Source: Bryocella elongata (GTDB lineage: Bacteria > Acidobacteriota > Terriglobia > Terriglobales > Acidobacteriaceae). From it: a stretch of 64,000 nt of DNA. Positions 1-9,771 of this stretch are shown here, in pieces. The number at the start of each line of letters is the position of its first letter. Position 1 is the stretch's first letter. Made by a program: the position numbers and the translations under genes. The notes beneath the pieces are model-generated. The model saw only the letters and a program-made list of their open reading frames with translations, did not search any database and was not told the DNA's origin. The stretch spans positions 1,488,001-1,552,000 of the forward strand of contig NZ_FNVA01000001.1 in assembly GCF_900108185.1 (NCBI RefSeq). The letters are read 5' to 3'.

Positions 1-1159
1 GCTCAATCTGTGGACGTTCTTTGCGTAAACGCTCCTGCACCTGGAGCGGAGTAATGCCAACTACCTTGGGATCGTAGGAGAGAATCAGGTGGGGCACGTG
101 GTTAGCGATCTCAGGCATGAAAATCTCCGATCTAAGTGTCGGCACGTCCTTCACCAGCTGAAGGATCACATTGGCGCGGCGCATGTATTCGACCTGATTG
201 GCCGCATCATCCTGCTCCAGTAGCCAGTCGACCGCCGCGACCATCCCAACTATCTGCTCCTTGGCCACCTTCATCCCTCGACCGACGGCATCAGAGTTAG
301 GGCTATCGTTAAGCATTGCCAGCCCGATCAGGTGTTTCTTGCCTAACAGCAGACCAGCGTTCTGCGGCCCACGAATTCCCTTCCCTCCGGAGAAGCACAC
401 AAGGTCATATCCCATACCGGTGTACTTCCACAGGTTCTCGATCGGGGGCATGTCGGCGGCGGCATCCATGTGACAGGGCACATTGTGCTTGTGGGCCACG
501 TCGAGCCAGGTCTTTCGATCAATCCGGCCACCTTCAGCAGAGTTGAAGAAATTGGTCATGACCGTGTTCGGGGTGAATGCACGCTCATAGTCTTCAAGCG
601 TGACAACCTCAACGATGCGCACACCACACAGCAGCATCGCGTGGTCATACTCATAGCGATGCGACTTTTGGACGATGACCTCGCTCCGTGGTAAGACCTC
701 TGATGGAATATGCTCCGGAGCGGCGCCGGTAGAGGATGCCATGCAAGCGGCGGTCGCCAGCGTCAACGCAGCCGACGCACCTGACGTCACCAAGGCAGCC
801 TCGCAGCGCAGCCGCTTGGCGATGTACTCTCCGGAGGCACGTTGCAAGTCCTTCAGCACCACAGGATGCAGCGCAGCCTGTGCTACCGCACGCTGCACCT
901 GCGGCGGCATAACGGCCGCGGTGAGATAGGTGTAGGTCCCCGCCGCGTTGATAATCTTCTCGACGCCGAGCTTCTCATAGTAGTCATCTGCTGTCCCGGA
1001 AGCAGCCGGCGCATGCCCCCTCCCCATGCCCACGGGGCCCTCCGCCGATGCCTTCGTCGGCGCGGACAGCGGACTTAGTCCGAAAGCCGCAAGCATCGCC
1101 TGTGACCATCCGATAAAACGGCGACGCGTCAATATCCCCGTTGGCTCAAACTTCGACAT
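1..1159 (-). CDS. SelA-like PLP-dependent enzyme, Tat-exported (partial, runs off the window)
   Basis: Reading the minus strand gives an open frame of at least 386 codons that leaves the window at base 1. It resembles the SelA / D-glucosaminate-6-phosphate ammonia-lyase branch of fold-type I PLP enzymes. Seen: residues 11-17 TRRRFIG followed by a hydrophobic stretch (a Tat-type signal), an N-terminal INAAGTYT motif, and SGGKGIRGPQ with the presumptive PLP lysine at about K260. The ATG at 1159 has GGAG 8 bases upstream; an ATG three codons earlier (1168) lacks that spacing. The next gene upstream on the same strand is an RraA-like protein. The exact reaction is unknown; a dehydratase, ammonia-lyase or aldolase acting on a sugar acid is an inference. 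The export signal is unusual for this family. Confidence 0.8.
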   Translation of the reverse strand, partial: MSKFEPTGILTRRRFIGWSQAMLAAFGLSPLSAPTKASAEGPVGMGRGHAPAASGTADDYYEKLGVEKIINAAGTYTYLTAAVMPPQVQRAVAQAALHPVVLKDLQRASGEYIAKRLRCEAALVTSGASAALTLATAACMASSTGAAPEHIPSEVLPRSEVIVQKSHRYEYDHAMLLCGVRIVEVVTLEDYERAFTPNTVMTNFFNSAEGGRIDRKTWLDVAHKHNVPCHMDAAADMPPIENLWKYTGMGYDLVCFSGGKGIRGPQNAGLLLGKKHLIGLAMLNDSPNSDAVGRGMKVAKEQIVGMVAAVDWLLEQDDAANQVEYMRRANVILQLVKDVPTLRSEIFMPEIANHVPHLILSYDPKVVGITPLQVQERLRKERPQIE

Positions 1160-1232
1160 CCCTGCCATCTCCAATTCTGCTCTGCGAAGTGCTGGCTCAA
1201 TGCGATCACTACGGTCGATGAGCGAGCGGTAT

Positions 1233-2009
1233 CTAGATCCTTCCGAACTGCTTTACTGCGTCCACAATGGAGTGGGCTTTTTCGATGAAGGGGTACATGG
1301 CGTGCTCGCTGTAATCGAGTTGCTGCGCACGGATCAACACTTCAGCGGCGTGCTCGCGCGGTACGACAACAACACCGTCCTGATCGGCCACGACGATATC
1401 GTTGGCGTTCACCTGAACGCTTCCGCAATCGACCGGGACATTGACGCCGGCGAAGCGATAGTGCCCCACCGAAGTCGAAGGCACAGCGCCCGTCGAGTAC
1501 ACGGGAAATCCAATGCGCTTGAGTTGTGCGACATCGCGAACTCCGCCATCGACCACGGCCCCCGCAAAACCACGCGCCGACATCGCTGTTCCCATCAAGC
1601 CACCCATGCCCGCGATGTCGACGCCGTCCTCCACCTGCATGACATAGACCGCCCCAGGCCCGCCACTATCAATGGCCTGAAGCATTCCGCCGAGAGCATC
1701 GGGATCCTGGTTCTCCTGCTTGATGAGCTTGACTGTAAGTGCCACTCCAGCGAACTTCGTGGGGAAGATGGCTTCCATGCGGTGCGACATATAGTGCTTT
1801 TCGTGGAGCAATTGCTCCATCGCATCCGATACCGACGCAGCCTCCACATGGCGGTACGCCTCCAGCATCTCGGATGGATGTTCTTTGTACTCCACTGCAG
1901 TTCTCGGCGTATCAGCCAGGACAATGTGTGTTGCGACCGCAAGCGGCAGGCCCATCACGGCGATCAATACAACGTTGCGAGCTTGACGAAGTGGCACGAG
2001 CGTCTTCAT
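1233..2009 (-). CDS. RraA-like / HMG-aldolase family protein with signal peptide
   Basis: This 258-residue protein belongs to the RraA / 4-hydroxy-4-methyl-2-oxoglutarate aldolase fold. Seen: GGVRD at residues 155-159 and DQDGVV at 209-214, the paired acidic/arginine motifs that bind metal and substrate in this family. Residues 1-33 look like a Sec signal (positively charged start, hydrophobic core, VLA-D cleavage site). The longer open frame begins at 2147, but the extra 46 residues are arginine-rich and precede the signal peptide, so the ATG at 2009 is preferred. It lies 73 bases upstream of the SelA-like gene on the same strand, probably in one operon. Family members cleave pyruvate-derived hydroxy acids or act as RNase E inhibitors; an exported aldolase or decarboxylase of a sugar-acid breakdown route is inferred. 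Confidence 0.8.
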   Translation of the reverse strand: MKTLVPLRQARNVVLIAVMGLPLAVATHIVLADTPRTAVEYKEHPSEMLEAYRHVEAASVSDAMEQLLHEKHYMSHRMEAIFPTKFAGVALTVKLIKQENQDPDALGGMLQAIDSGGPGAVYVMQVEDGVDIAGMGGLMGTAMSARGFAGAVVDGGVRDVAQLKRIGFPVYSTGAVPSTSVGHYRFAGVNVPVDCGSVQVNANDIVVADQDGVVVVPREHAAEVLIRAQQLDYSEHAMYPFIEKAHSIVDAVKQFGRI

Positions 2010-2100
2010 CTTCAAGGGCCTCGGGGAGCTTCCCCCATGCTCCGCGCTCGCTGCGATCAACCTGCGGCAGACGAGAGCGGAGGGCTTGCGTAAGATTTGG

Positions 2101-2130
2101 AAAGATAGCCGCCGGGGCATTCCCGGCGGC
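2101..2130 (-). terminator. Rho-independent terminator after TonB receptor 1
   Basis: Bases 2108-2116 and 2122-2130 form a perfect 9-bp GC-rich stem with a 5-base loop. Read on the minus strand it is followed by TATCTTT. It sits 20 bases past the receptor stop codon and just before the RraA-like gene, so it probably separates the two transcripts. Confidence 0.7.
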
Positions 2131-2149
2131 TTCCCGTTGGACGGCAAGA

Positions 2150-5100
2150 CTAGAAGATGATCTTGCCCACCAGCTGTAGCGTTCGGGCGCCGGTAAACTC
2201 GCCCGGAATCGTCTGCACGCTGGTGATGGTGCCCGCGCTGCCGCCGCTGATCGCGGTGCCAGTTTGCGACGCCGCGCTCAGACTTGCATTTGAGGAGTTG
2301 GGGTTAGCCGCACTGGGATGGTTGAAGACGTTGGACGCCTCTGCGCGGAACTGGAACTTCATCACTTCGCCGATGGGAAAGTTCTTGAAGATCGAGAGAT
2401 TGTCATAGCTGAACCCCGGACCATGCAGAGTGTTCCTCGACGTGTTGCCGTAGGCATAGTTGTACGAAGTTACGACATTGGATGAGTTCACGGTTGTGGG
2501 AGCAACCGGCAGCGCATAGGCGCTGAGGTCGATGCACGATCCCGAAGCGGCCGTCCCGTTCACTCCCTGAATGAGGTTCTTCAGGCTGCAGTTCGCACTC
2601 GGTTTGTGCACCCAGCTCGGCCGTTCTGTTCCCTGATCGAAGCCTGCGCTGTTGTAACCCAGCGAGACATTGAATGGCATGCCGGTTTGCAGATTGACGA
2701 TGTCGTTGAGCTGCCAGCCACCGAGGGTCTCTCGCACCAGAAGGTTTGCCCCACGGAACGATGGGAGATCGTACGTAAGTACACCGACGAAGCGGTGACG
2801 GATGTCCCAGTTCGCATTGCCATAGTCCGCGGCGACGTTGAATTGCTGCGAGAGATTGCCGCCCCCATTGGAATCGGAGGAGATGTCCAGCGTGTGTGAC
2901 CATGTGTAACTTGCCTGCCCCGAAAGACCATGGAAGGAGCGCTGCCGGAGGATCAGACTAAGCCCGTCGTAGTGAGCCCACGCAAAGTTCCTCAGATTGC
3001 GGATCGAACCAAAGAGCTGGTTGGGACGAACAAGACAGTTGGCCTGCCCGCAGCTTCCCTGTGCCGAGTTGAGATTCACCTTCGTTGGTTGAGAGAAGAC
3101 ACTCCCTGCCGTCAACTGCGATGGCAAATTGTCATACCAACTGGTGTCCAGGTCCAGTGAGTGCGATCCGACATACTGCGCCTCAGCCGCCGCCCCCTTC
3201 CACAACTCCTGTCCGAGTGAAAGGTTCCACTGATAGCTACGCTGTGTCTTGTTGGCGGGATCGTAGGTGACAGCGCTTCCATACGTACAGCTGGGCGTAC
3301 ATGTTCCAGTCACCGGCGATGCCGTCGCCTGCCCCGGCGTTGGGTTGGTGAAGGAGAAGGGGTTTGAGGATGTGCCGGCTGCCGCGAAGTACTGGAAGTT
3401 CGCGCCAAAGGGGTAGTTGTTGCTCGTCAGGAGTGTAAAGCTGTTCAGCTGATTTGCGTTGTAATAGAACCCAACGCCGCCGCGAAGCACCGTCTTCGGC
3501 AGAGCGCGATACGCGAAGCCCAGCCGAGGCGCCCAGTTGTCATGTGTCGGGCTGCCGAGCTTGAGTCCAGGGACGGGAGTCCACGTAGCCGGCGAGTTCG
3601 CCGACGACACCGGCAACAGCGCCGTCTGCGACGCGTTCATGATGCGCGTATAGCCGTTGAGGCTGTACGGCACGGTGGGTAACTCGTAACGAAGGCCGTA
3701 ATTCAAAGTCAGCTTCGACGTTGCCTGCCAGTTGTCAAGGACGAAGAAGCCATCGCGCCACTCAGCAACAGACCCCTTGATGCTGGTCACCGGTGTTAGA
3801 TCGCTTGCGGGCAGCCCGAGAGCGAAGTCCGCGCGGCTATCGCCAGTAACTGAGCCATTGAAGACGAACTCGCCGAGAGACTCATTCGTGGCGATTCGTC
3901 CTGTATCCAGCTTGCGGAACTCCACGCCCGCCATGATGTTATGTTTGCCGCGGGTAAAGCTGATCTGGTCGTAAGCGTCAATCGAGCGGTCGTCCTGGAA
4001 CCAATTGGTCCCGTTGTTGCCGATGTTCATGCCCGAGGCGGAACTGAGCTGAACATTGGGAACGCCCGGCATGTTGTCTGTCGTGTCATAGTTGAAGCCG
4101 GGAATGCCGAGCTTCGTCCCAGCGTCTTTCAACCCGTTGACGTACCAGTAATTCAGCGAGTCTGTTGTGAATTCATTGAGGCCTACATGGAGGTCATTCA
4201 CCAAAGAGGCCGTGAGGATCTGCGTATAGCCGAAGGCGTAGTTGCGACTATTGCCAATGCCATATCCGTTTGCGACTGGGACCTGATTACCGTTCACATA
4301 CGTAAGGTCCTGCCAGTGGAACCGCCCGAAGAGCTTGATATGCTCGCCGATATTCTCGTCCACGCGTTCCAGCGTCTGGGCGATGAAGAGATTGTTTGGG
4401 AAGTACACGTTGCTGAAGTTGTTGGTGATTCCCGAGACGTTCGGCAGTGGCACATACGCTTCATACTTTTGCGCAATCAGGGCGGCGCCTGTACTCAGCT
4501 CGCTTGCGGGAATCTGGTTGCTCTTGCCTGCGTTCGCTCCACTCGTGGGAATGGCGTAGTAGGTGCCAGTCGCCGGGTCTTTGAGGCAGATTCCGGTACA
4601 GGTGTTCGTGGCAGGGTTGTAGGTCCCGAGCGCAGAAAAGTCACCGCTCTCCATCGCGGATGTCATCACCGTCGAGGTGCCAGCCGACCGCCCCTTCTGA
4701 TTCAGTTTTTCGTAAGCTCCAAAGAAGAATGTCTTATTGCGGCCGTTATACAGCTTCGGGATCGTCACCGGACCGCCCAACGCAAAACCCCACTGGTTGT
4801 AGTTCAGCGGCGCCTTCTTGGTTGTTGTGGTGTCGAAGAAGTTATGCGCATCGAGCGCAGTATTCTTGATGTAGTCGTAGACCACCCCGTGATACTGATT
4901 CGATCCGGCCTTGCTCACCAGGTTGATGTGAAGGCCAAGGTAGGAGCCGTACTGTGCGGGGTAGTTGCCGCTCTGCATTTGGACTTCTGAGATCATGTCC
5001 GTGCTGGGTCGGGTAGGCGTCACGTTGCCCAGGTTGTTCATGATGGACACACCGTCCAGCGTCAACTCGTTCTGGGTTTCGCGCTGCCCTGCACCGATGA

Positions 5101-5632
5101 AGTCGACACCCGGAGGGTTACCGGAGTACGACGTCTTGGAGCCGACGATGACGTTCGACGCCAGGGCCGCGACTTCCAACGCATTGTGCCCCTGCACTGG
5201 CAGGTCTTCCACCTGCTTGGCCTCAAAGGTCTCGCCCAGGTTGGCATCATCAGTCGACATCGGGGGAGTAGATGCGGATACGGTCACGGTGTCGCCCTCC
5301 GATCCAACCGTCATCGGGAAGTTGGTGCGCACCGACAGATCGACCGATACGGGAACACCTACCGTGCTCGCCTTCTTGAATCCCTGACGGTCAACTGTCA
5401 GATCATAGGTTCCCGGCGCGATGAACTTGATCGCGTAGTATCCTTCGTTGTTCGTGGTCGCCGTGTATGTGACCTTTGTCGTCTCTTCCACCGCCACAAC
5501 CTGGGCACCGGCGATGTAGTTCCCTGCTGGATCCAGGACGGTGCCGACTAGTGCGGTGTTATTGGCGACCTGCGCGCGAACGACCAGTGGGCCCAGCAGG
5601 AGTGCGAGTGAGCATAGAAGCAACTTCTTCAC
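2150..5632 (-). CDS. Oar-type TonB-dependent outer-membrane receptor (receptor 1)
   Basis: A protein of about 1160 residues that would import or bind a large substrate at the outer membrane using TonB energy. Seen: signal peptide (KKLLLCSLALLLGPLVVRA), an N-terminal carboxypeptidase-regulatory-like domain (GTVLDPAGNYIAGAQVV to about residue 100), a plug region with LPVQGHNALEVAAL and LTLDGVSIMNN, then a long barrel ending in GKIIF with the terminal aromatic residue used for outer-membrane insertion. The GTG at 5632 has GAGGAG 7 bases upstream and begins directly at the signal peptide; in-frame ATGs at 5647 and 5665 are alternatives. The substrate cannot be read from sequence; neighbours point to an oligosaccharide. 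A probable response-regulator site lies about 190 bases upstream. Confidence 0.9.
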   Translation of the reverse strand: MKKLLLCSLALLLGPLVVRAQVANNTALVGTVLDPAGNYIAGAQVVAVEETTKVTYTATTNNEGYYAIKFIAPGTYDLTVDRQGFKKASTVGVPVSVDLSVRTNFPMTVGSEGDTVTVSASTPPMSTDDANLGETFEAKQVEDLPVQGHNALEVAALASNVIVGSKTSYSGNPPGVDFIGAGQRETQNELTLDGVSIMNNLGNVTPTRPSTDMISEVQMQSGNYPAQYGSYLGLHINLVSKAGSNQYHGVVYDYIKNTALDAHNFFDTTTTKKAPLNYNQWGFALGGPVTIPKLYNGRNKTFFFGAYEKLNQKGRSAGTSTVMTSAMESGDFSALGTYNPATNTCTGICLKDPATGTYYAIPTSGANAGKSNQIPASELSTGAALIAQKYEAYVPLPNVSGITNNFSNVYFPNNLFIAQTLERVDENIGEHIKLFGRFHWQDLTYVNGNQVPVANGYGIGNSRNYAFGYTQILTASLVNDLHVGLNEFTTDSLNYWYVNGLKDAGTKLGIPGFNYDTTDNMPGVPNVQLSSASGMNIGNNGTNWFQDDRSIDAYDQISFTRGKHNIMAGVEFRKLDTGRIATNESLGEFVFNGSVTGDSRADFALGLPASDLTPVTSIKGSVAEWRDGFFVLDNWQATSKLTLNYGLRYELPTVPYSLNGYTRIMNASQTALLPVSSANSPATWTPVPGLKLGSPTHDNWAPRLGFAYRALPKTVLRGGVGFYYNANQLNSFTLLTSNNYPFGANFQYFAAAGTSSNPFSFTNPTPGQATASPVTGTCTPSCTYGSAVTYDPANKTQRSYQWNLSLGQELWKGAAAEAQYVGSHSLDLDTSWYDNLPSQLTAGSVFSQPTKVNLNSAQGSCGQANCLVRPNQLFGSIRNLRNFAWAHYDGLSLILRQRSFHGLSGQASYTWSHTLDISSDSNGGGNLSQQFNVAADYGNANWDIRHRFVGVLTYDLPSFRGANLLVRETLGGWQLNDIVNLQTGMPFNVSLGYNSAGFDQGTERPSWVHKPSANCSLKNLIQGVNGTAASGSCIDLSAYALPVAPTTVNSSNVVTSYNYAYGNTSRNTLHGPGFSYDNLSIFKNFPIGEVMKFQFRAEASNVFNHPSAANPNSSNASLSAASQTGTAISGGSAGTITSVQTIPGEFTGARTLQLVGKIIF

Positions 5633-5817
5633 GGTGGGTCTCCTCATCAAATAGTGGCAAGCCAAGTCGTGGAGCTGGTCTCGAAGCAGCAGTGCTTCCC
5701 GGATCCGGATGGCTCTGTGCTAGAGGTGCGGCGACTGGAGATAGTTCTGTTTCGTGTGTGTCACGATCTGATTACGGAATGGAAAAGCTGTCATCGGTCT
5801 GTTGCCGGTGCAGTTTC

Positions 5818-5833
5818 TAGGACAATTGACCTA
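5818..5833. promoter_or_regulatory. Near-palindromic 16-bp site, candidate response-regulator operator
   Basis: TAGGACAATTGACCTA differs from a perfect palindrome at one base pair. It lies between the LuxR-type response regulator and receptor 1. A closely similar 16-mer lies at 11198-11213, upstream of the operon that encodes this regulator. Binding by that regulator is inferred. Confidence 0.45.
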
Positions 5834-5941
5834 ACGACCCATCAGTCATGGTGCTGGGGTCACGCTTCCGCGACGCCTCGCAGACGCGAGAAGGCATAAC
5901 GCCGACAACCGTGGCGTTGTTGATCGCAGCTCTTCCTGGAG

Positions 5942-6577
5942 CTAGTCGAGGTGGACCAAACCGCGCTGCAATGCGTAGATCGTCGCCTGCGTACGATCGC
6001 GCGCGCCCATCTTGTCCAACACGGAGCTAACGTGAATTCGGACCGTCTTCTCGGCGATGCCGAGTTCGTCCGCAATCTCGCGATTGCTGCAGCCTTTGGT
6101 GATGCACGTGAGAACTTCCGCTTCGCGTGGCGTCAAGTCGACTGCGGGCATGCGCTCAGCGAGCCGGCCCAGCGCAGCCTGGGGCAGATAGCGCAGACCA
6201 CGATGGACATTTTGAATCGCGCCCAGCAGTTCTTCGCCGCTGGCATCTTTGGTGAGATATGCCATCGCGCCGCTACGCACAGCGCGGTAGATGTCCTCGC
6301 TCCCCTGGTAATTCGAGAGAATGACGATGCGGGCTCCGGGAAACTCCTTGCGCACCTGCGCGAGAACCTCGAAACCGCTGACCCGCGGCAAACGAAGGTC
6401 GAGCACAGCCACATCCGGCCTCAGGCTGCGATACATGGCAATGCCTGCCTCGCCATCGCTGGCCTCGCCGACAATGGAGATCTGTGCGTGGCCGGACAAC
6501 ACCGAATGCAGCGCCATGCGAGCCAGAAAATGATCTTCGATCAAGAGCACCCGGATCTGTTTCAAATGCCTATCCAC
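5942..6577 (-). CDS. NarL/LuxR-family response regulator
   Basis: A 211-residue two-component regulator. Seen: receiver domain with acidic residues E14-D15, phospho-acceptor D60 in VLDLRLP and K110 in LTKD, then a LuxR-type helix-turn-helix from about residue 147 (LTPREAEVLTCITKG, SNREIADELGIAEKTVRIHV). The start overlaps the last 16 bases of the upstream sensor kinase gene, so the pair is translationally coupled and certainly cognate. The operon begins with an MFS carrier. The likely targets are that operon and receptor 1, given the shared 16-bp motif upstream of both; this is inference. Confidence 0.93.
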   Translation of the reverse strand: MDRHLKQIRVLLIEDHFLARMALHSVLSGHAQISIVGEASDGEAGIAMYRSLRPDVAVLDLRLPRVSGFEVLAQVRKEFPGARIVILSNYQGSEDIYRAVRSGAMAYLTKDASGEELLGAIQNVHRGLRYLPQAALGRLAERMPAVDLTPREAEVLTCITKGCSNREIADELGIAEKTVRIHVSSVLDKMGARDRTQATIYALQRGLVHLD

Positions 6578-9500
6578 CGTATGACGTTCTGTTGGCTAAT
6601 GGGTTGCGGCAATGCATTGAAGGAGACTTTGACCGTCACCTCAGTCCCTGCTCCCGCGGACGTCTGAAGCCGAAGTGTGCCCCCGATCTTACGCGCTCGC
6701 TCTTTCATCACGGGTATGCCGAAGTGCCCTCGAACGGAGGCAGCACGTTCGAGATGATGAAAGCCACAACCGTTGTCGCAGATGGAAAGGCAGAGCGCAT
6801 CCTCGTCGTACTTGAGGTGGATCATGATTCGTGATGCGCGAGCATGACGGATCGCGTTCGACACGGCCTCCTGCCCGATGCAGACCAGGTGATGTACGCA
6901 TCCAGGGGCGAGGGGTAGCTCCTCGCCCTCCACATCGAAGGTCGTCTCGATGCCGGGTCCGGCAATATTTGCGGAGAGCGTTCTCGCAAGCGCCTGAGAA
7001 AGGACGTTCGTCACCTCGTCCGAATCACGCAGGTCCCAGATGATACGTCTTGCCTCTGCCTGACAATGAGCCACCATGCTGCGCGCCAGTTCGCAGGACT
7101 CGGCAGCTGGCGTCGACTCCGAGTGGCTGTCAAGGAACAGCTTCGATGTAGCTTCCAACTGCCACGAAATAGCCGCGAAACCGGCCATCAGCGTGTCATG
7201 ACACTCTCGCGCGATGCGGCTGCGCTCTTCAAGTACGATGCCGATGCGGCCCTTGATCAACTGCACGCGACGGCGGAACAGATGCACGATGACGCCCAGC
7301 GCAACCACGGCCAGCGACAGGTAGAAGTACCAGGTTTGATAGAAGTATGGCCGCTGCTTGAGCACGAGCGATGCGATCGGGGATGACCACTCCTGCCCGC
7401 TGCGCCGTGCCTGCACTTCAAAGTGGTAGCTGCCCGGTGGCAAATGTCGATAGCGCGCGACCCGCGCGTGAGTGTAGGTCCACTCGGCGTCGTAGCCGGA
7501 GAGCCGATAACGAAATTCGATCTGCGACGGGTTGGACAACAGCTTGGCGTTGAAGAAGAGGAGAATGTCACGCTGGCTGGCATCAACGACAGCTTGCGAG
7601 TTCGGCCCAAGGGGGATGATGCTGGAGTTGTCGGCATCAGTCGATGGCGACCAGCCAACGATAGTGGCAGTGGAATCGACGCTGCCGATCTGCTCGGCGA
7701 TATCCGTCGTATGAACGAATCCTTTTGTGGTCGCAAACCACAGCGTTCCGTCAGGGAGACGCGCCGAGGTTGGTTTGGATGGGCCGCCGCACTCACTGGA
7801 ACGCATTCCATCGGCTTTCCCGAGCGTGACCACAGAGAGATGCGTGCGATGACCATCGACGGTGGAATGAAGCTCCGAGAGGGTAACTCGCAGGATGCCT
7901 CGTGACGTTCCGAGCCAGAGATGCCCATCGTTGTCTTCGATGGCCGTGTTGACGTAGAGATTCGGCAGGCCTGCGTTCGATGGAACGGCTTCGACATGGT
8001 CGCCACGCACCGCGTCAAGCCCACCGGCCTTCGTTGCCGTCCAGATGTAGCCGCTGCTGTCTCGCGTCAACGAGAGGATGTACGGATGAGGAAGTCCCAT
8101 GATGGCCGTCGCCTTGCCATCGCGAATGCGATACAGCCCCGTGCTCGTCCCGACAAGGACAGAGCCATCGACGTCTTCGATCAGGCACGTGACCAGCAGC
8201 GACTGAAGCAGGTAGGAACGATCTCTTGCATTGGGCTCCCCCGATGGGAAGTAGAACAGCCCCGTGTACGTGCCTATCCAGAGGCCTCCGGCCTTCGAGA
8301 AGAGGATCGCGCTGACTGCATTGCCCGGCGATTCCGTTCCCAATAGGTAATGGTGAAAAATGCGGCCATCATAACGAAAAACTCCATTGAACCACGTGCC
8401 GACCCAGACTTGCCCCTTCCCGTCCTCAGCCAGTGCACGAATCGGCGTGGTCGCCGGCATACCCGGAATGACGAAAGATTGAAGTGTCCCGCGATGGCTC
8501 CGAAAGAGACCCTTGCCCCATGTGCCGAACCATAGATCTCCACGGCTGTCCGCCAGCACATTCGCGGAGTACACCGAGTGGAAACCCTCGGCGTCGCCAT
8601 ACGGAGCCAAAGCTCCCTTGTGCCACCGGCTCAACCCCCCGGTGAGCATGCCAATCCACAGATTCTGCTCATCGTCGAGAAACAGCGCACGAATCGAATC
8701 GTCCGGAAGACCATTCTTCGAGTTCCAGCGCGACAGCCCGTCCGGCGACAAACGCCACATGCCATCGCGGCGGGTGCCGATCCACAAATTTCCGTCTTTG
8801 TCTCCGAGAAGGACCGAAACCGGAGCTCCCACATTCGCTCGGATAATCTCTTCGAACTGGCCCGTCTCCCGGTTCCCCTCGCGTTTGGGAACCAATTGCA
8901 AAACGTGCTTCATCGTACCAACCCAGATGCGCCGCTGCGGATCCCGATAGACCGCCACGGCGAGATCGGAAGCGGGCTGGTGCAGCTTGTACCGCTGCAC
9001 AACGCCATCTTGCCAATGAAACAATCCGGAGGACGTGACGAAGAACATGCCGCCGAACCCATCCTCAGCAAACGGCGTCGTGATGTCGCCGGAGATCATG
9101 CCCGCACCTGCGACAGCTTCAAGATGGTCGCCCTCGAAGCGCTCCACGCCATTCTGCGTCGCGATCCAGAGCACCCCCTTCGAGTCCCGATAGAACATGC
9201 GGATGCGCTCGTTGTAGAAGCCCGCGCGCTCGCTGATGTTTACTGTTCCGGAGGGCGTATGGTGCAGGATGCCTCGACCGTCCGTACCGATCCACAACTC
9301 GCCGTTGTCTCCTGGGAGAATGGCGTTGACGGCCTCGTTCTCCACGATGCCGGCGACCTCGATGGGCAGGCTCTGGAACCGCTGCCCATCAAAGCGCGCA
9401 ATCCCGGAAGACGTCGCCAACAGCAGAGCGCCGTCCGGTCGCTGTGCGATCATGCGCACATCGTTTTCAGGCAACCCGTCCTCAACCTGCCAGTCCTGCT

Positions 9501-9771
9501 TCTGATACTCGGAGAGCTGAATCCGTACGGGGGACGCAGCGTCAGCGACCGCACCCACGGCGAGTAGCAAAGCGAAAGCTGCCCCGCTTAAACGGAGGAC
9601 GACGCACCCCAATCGCCGCCCACATCGATGCAGGCAGGCCTGCGCTGGGCCGCCTGAAGGCAGCTGCAAACGTGCGGCGGAATGGGGATGCTTTCCCAAT
9701 GTTGTGAGTTCTTCAAGCCAAACACAGATTTCACCGTACGGCAAGAGGACCTTGTCCCCAACTCGGCACAT
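6562..9771 (-). CDS. Two-component propeller sensor histidine kinase (Reg_prop / Y_Y_Y / HisKA_3)
   Basis: A sensor kinase of about 1069 residues. Seen: repeated propeller motifs of the LWIGT type through the first two thirds (for example DGLPEND, LWIGTDGRG, LWIATQNG, IWVGTMK), a Y_Y_Y-like domain (YRLSGYDAEW), one membrane segment (WYFYLSLAVVALGVIVHLF), a HisKA_3 box with the phospho-histidine near H858 in ARECHDTL, and an ATPase domain with DNGCGF and GHFGIPVMKERA. The periplasmic propeller probably senses a carbohydrate, as in hybrid two-component systems of polysaccharide loci. The ATG at 9771 overlaps the MFS stop codon as TGATG. The frame extends to 9885, and a TTG at 9612 just before a hydrophobic signal is another possible start. 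It passes phosphate to the regulator encoded at 5942-6577. Confidence 0.9.
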   Translation of the reverse strand: MCRVGDKVLLPYGEICVWLEELTTLGKHPHSAARLQLPSGGPAQACLHRCGRRLGCVVLRLSGAAFALLLAVGAVADAASPVRIQLSEYQKQDWQVEDGLPENDVRMIAQRPDGALLLATSSGIARFDGQRFQSLPIEVAGIVENEAVNAILPGDNGELWIGTDGRGILHHTPSGTVNISERAGFYNERIRMFYRDSKGVLWIATQNGVERFEGDHLEAVAGAGMISGDITTPFAEDGFGGMFFVTSSGLFHWQDGVVQRYKLHQPASDLAVAVYRDPQRRIWVGTMKHVLQLVPKREGNRETGQFEEIIRANVGAPVSVLLGDKDGNLWIGTRRDGMWRLSPDGLSRWNSKNGLPDDSIRALFLDDEQNLWIGMLTGGLSRWHKGALAPYGDAEGFHSVYSANVLADSRGDLWFGTWGKGLFRSHRGTLQSFVIPGMPATTPIRALAEDGKGQVWVGTWFNGVFRYDGRIFHHYLLGTESPGNAVSAILFSKAGGLWIGTYTGLFYFPSGEPNARDRSYLLQSLLVTCLIEDVDGSVLVGTSTGLYRIRDGKATAIMGLPHPYILSLTRDSSGYIWTATKAGGLDAVRGDHVEAVPSNAGLPNLYVNTAIEDNDGHLWLGTSRGILRVTLSELHSTVDGHRTHLSVVTLGKADGMRSSECGGPSKPTSARLPDGTLWFATTKGFVHTTDIAEQIGSVDSTATIVGWSPSTDADNSSIIPLGPNSQAVVDASQRDILLFFNAKLLSNPSQIEFRYRLSGYDAEWTYTHARVARYRHLPPGSYHFEVQARRSGQEWSSPIASLVLKQRPYFYQTWYFYLSLAVVALGVIVHLFRRRVQLIKGRIGIVLEERSRIARECHDTLMAGFAAISWQLEATSKLFLDSHSESTPAAESCELARSMVAHCQAEARRIIWDLRDSDEVTNVLSQALARTLSANIAGPGIETTFDVEGEELPLAPGCVHHLVCIGQEAVSNAIRHARASRIMIHLKYDEDALCLSICDNGCGFHHLERAASVRGHFGIPVMKERARKIGGTLRLQTSAGAGTEVTVKVSFNALPQPISQQNVIRWIGI

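Noticed and set aside
1806-1819. Perfect palindrome GGAGCAATTGCTCC
   Set aside because: It lies inside the RraA-like coding sequence and encodes conserved-looking residues, so it is probably coincidental.
1026-2093. A 355-codon plus-strand frame
   Set aside because: Antisense to the RraA-like gene; composition is H/R-rich and no ribosome binding site or motif is seen.
3941-4990. A 349-codon plus-strand frame
   Set aside because: Antisense to receptor 1 and without recognisable motifs.
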